From SURF-24 sp964537965 (GTDB lineage: Bacteria > Bacteroidota > Ignavibacteria > Ignavibacteriales > SURF-24), in contig CAZIDB010000006.1 in the NCBI GenBank assembly GCA_964537965.1, positions 1 to 44,209 of the forward strand: a stretch of 44,209 bases of DNA, in the 5' to 3' direction. The notes below the pieces were generated by a model. The model was given only the letters and a program-made list of their open reading frames with translations, had not been told where the DNA came from and searched no databases. Shown here piece by piece: positions 42,830 through 44,209 of the stretch. A program made the position numbers and the translations under genes. Every line of letters starts with the position of its first letter. Position 1 is the stretch's first letter.

Positions 42830-42910
42830 ATTGCTTACCCCTGTTTATATAAATATTTTTAATTGCATACAATTAAAACTCGCCAATATATAATTGTATT
42901 CTTTAATATA

Positions 42911-42934
42911 GCCGGACGGTTAATCCGTTCCGGC
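42911..42934 (-). terminator. Terminator-like hairpin overlapping the PD40 stop codon
   Basis: On the minus strand, GCCGGAACGG and CCGTCCGGC pair around ATTAA with one bulged base. The stem includes the end of the PD40 gene and is followed only by a weakly U-rich TATATTAAAG, so its terminator role is uncertain. Confidence 0.45.
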
Positions 42935-43798
42935 AAGAGAATATTTAATTCTATAAATATCTAATCTTCCTTTCGATTTATCTTTCATGTAAGTTGAATA
43001 ATAAATTGATGAATTATCCAAGGGATTAATGGAAGAACCGAAATTCCATGTTCCCGGGATGTTTATTTTATTGCTTATCTGTACGGGAATTGAATACCCA
43101 TCATTTGACAAGTAGCTTATATACAATAACGTCTCATCTTCATTTATTTTTCTTGTAAACAAAATTGTATTGTTGTCATGCAGAAAAACAGGATCAAAAT
43201 CATCTTCAACAGAATTGATTTCATCAATTGTCTTTGGAGAACTCCAGCCATCTGACGTTCTTTCACAAACGTAAATATCGTGTTTGCCTTTTCCATTTAA
43301 TCCATCAGTACAAAAGAGAAATTTATTTCCATCCGGAGATACAGTAGGACCCCATTCATCTTCTGCAGTATTAAATATATCTCCCATATTTACGGGTGAA
43401 CCGAATGCATTTGTTACAGAATCATATTGAACATAGTAAATGTCATCTCCGCCAAATCCGCCGGGGCGGTTAGAAAAGAAATAAAGTGTTTTGCCATCAG
43501 CAGAAAAGCACGGATCGAAATCGTTATCAACAGAATTAAAAGAAACCGGCTTGGGATTACACCAGACATTTCCTGCTCTTTCACATTGCCAGATATCGAA
43601 ACCGCCAACACCATTTTCTTTCCCGATTGTTCCCCACAGTGCATATTTACCATCCGGTGAGAAAGTTATTTTAACTTCGGATACTTCTGTACAGATAATG
43701 CCGGGTGCAAACAATTCGGGATCACTTATAAAATTTATGCTCTGGCAAAAAGCTGCCGAGCTATAAATAAACAGAAGAACTAATGTTGTCTTTTTCAT
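42920..43798 (-). CDS. Exported PD40/TolB-like beta-propeller protein
   Basis: This is a 292-residue protein with a signal peptide (TTLVLLFIYSSAAFCQ). It has at least four PD40-type blades, each with the F-S-P-D-G-K signature: ITFSPDGKYALWG, CFSADGKTLYFFS, TVSPDGNKFLFC and a degenerate fourth, with DIWQC, DIYYV and DIYVC strands between them. PD40 propellers bind proteins or peptidoglycan-associated partners in the periplasm; without an OmpA domain this one is not a standard Pal-type protein. The role is unknown. The stop lies in a hairpin. Confidence 0.82.
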   Translation of the reverse strand: MKKTTLVLLFIYSSAAFCQSINFISDPELFAPGIICTEVSEVKITFSPDGKYALWGTIGKENGVGGFDIWQCERAGNVWCNPKPVSFNSVDNDFDPCFSADGKTLYFFSNRPGGFGGDDIYYVQYDSVTNAFGSPVNMGDIFNTAEDEWGPTVSPDGNKFLFCTDGLNGKGKHDIYVCERTSDGWSSPKTIDEINSVEDDFDPVFLHDNNTILFTRKINEDETLLYISYLSNDGYSIPVQISNKINIPGTWNFGSSINPLDNSSIYYSTYMKDKSKGRLDIYRIKYSLAGTD

Positions 43799-44089
43799 GA
43801 TACCGCAATTTTATTTTACTTAATCATCATTTTTTTGATGGAGAAATATTCTTTTTAAAGTTAAGAGATCTTCTATTTCGATAATTAATTCTCAATAGTG
43901 CACTTAATTCTGTACAAATATTATTTTAAGAAAACTTTGCATCCTAACAATGATATCCCTGACCGACAGACTATAACAGCAAAGACGGAATTGTCAGCCT
44001 GCTTACGCAGGCAGGCGCCACTTTAATTTTTATTTATCCTCCTTTAGCAAAAATCAGTTTAAAAAACCGAATTAATTTTACACAACAAA
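43799..44089. other. Intergenic region with a small GC-rich hairpin
   Basis: 291 bases without a gene. It contains GCCTGC-TTAC-GCAGGC (43997-44012) and an overlapping GCAGGCAGG, the core shared with the palindromic element at 18993-19114. Confidence 0.5.
43997..44012. repeat. Palindrome GCCTGC/GCAGGC
   Basis: Perfect 6-bp arms around TTAC, followed by AGGCG. It shares its core with the repeats at 11559-11580 and 18993-19114 and may belong to the same intergenic repeat family. Confidence 0.5.
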
Positions 44090-44209
44090 CTATCTGCCGA
44101 AGGAAGAGAGGCGGTCGCCGTTAAGTCCTATGTTGTGAGTAATATTTATATTAAAATCGTTTAACAATATTAGTCTAATTTCTTCTTCATTTTTTAAGCT
44201 CTGTTCAGA
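44090..44209 (-). CDS. C-terminal fragment of an unidentified protein
   Basis: This minus-strand frame is open from the right edge for 39 codons and ends in TAG at 44090-44092. The tail reads IRLILLNDFNINITHNIGLN and ends RLSSFGR, with normal codon use for this genome and a helix-like charged start. I do not recognise the family. Only a full upstream sequence would show whether it is a real gene end. Confidence 0.5.
   Translation of the reverse strand, partial: SEQSLKNEEEIRLILLNDFNINITHNIGLNGDRLSSFGR

Noticed and set aside
1..44209. Prophage, transposon or integrated element
   Set aside because: No integrase, transposase, phage structural gene or attachment-site pair was seen, and gene content and composition are even across the window.

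Overview
The window is a 44.2 kb piece of an AT-rich draft genome, most likely from Ignavibacteria or a close Bacteroidota/Chlorobi-group relative. The strongest evidence is two secreted proteins ending in type IX secretion (T9SS) sorting domains with the QNYPNPFN signature. A DUF2723 membrane glycosyltransferase, a TonB-dependent receptor, a mitochondrial-type aconitase and a bacterial geranylgeranylglyceryl-phosphate synthase agree with this. Six runs of exactly 100 N are scaffold gaps of unknown true length. Each cuts a gene except the one at 23834-23933. No tRNA, rRNA, CRISPR array, integrase or transposase was seen.

Layout. 1-5118: envelope glycosylation genes (GT2 fragment, DUF2723 transferase, GT9 heptosyltransferase-like) and a LOG-family protein. 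5127-11373: TonB-dependent receptor, HU, aconitase, gmhA and GGGP synthase. 11374-23754: a plus-strand signalling island. It starts with a sigma-28-type promoter in front of a small FlgM-like anti-sigma gene, continues with three large PAS/GAF sensor histidine kinases, then a FliA/WhiG-family sigma factor, and ends with a receiver-DHp protein that has no ATPase domain. 24102-28355: a minus-strand group with an exported zinc metallopeptidase, a DksA-type zinc finger fused to a PP2C/SpoIIE phosphatase, a TFIIB-type zinc-ribbon protein and an outer-membrane barrel. 28527-34420: an exported tripeptidyl-peptidase-II-like subtilase overlapping an OPT oligopeptide transporter by one base, then a class V aminotransferase. 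34448-44209: T9SS-sorted extracellular proteins (Asp-box propeller; dockerin-bearing propeller), a CoA-binding protein, exported proteins of unknown function, a DinB-fold protein, a PD40 propeller and a truncated CDS at the right edge.

How the genes may work together. The most interesting unit is 11737-23754. The sigma-28-like protein keeps sigma2 and sigma4 but appears to have lost sigma3. The FlgM-like gene has a near-consensus sigma-28 promoter, as expected for an autoregulated sigma/anti-sigma pair, yet the genes between are sensor kinases and no flagellar structural gene is visible. The second unit is a plausible peptide-scavenging module: an exported TPPII-like protease would release tripeptides and the translationally coupled OPT carrier would import them. 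These functional links are inferences from sequence and gene order.
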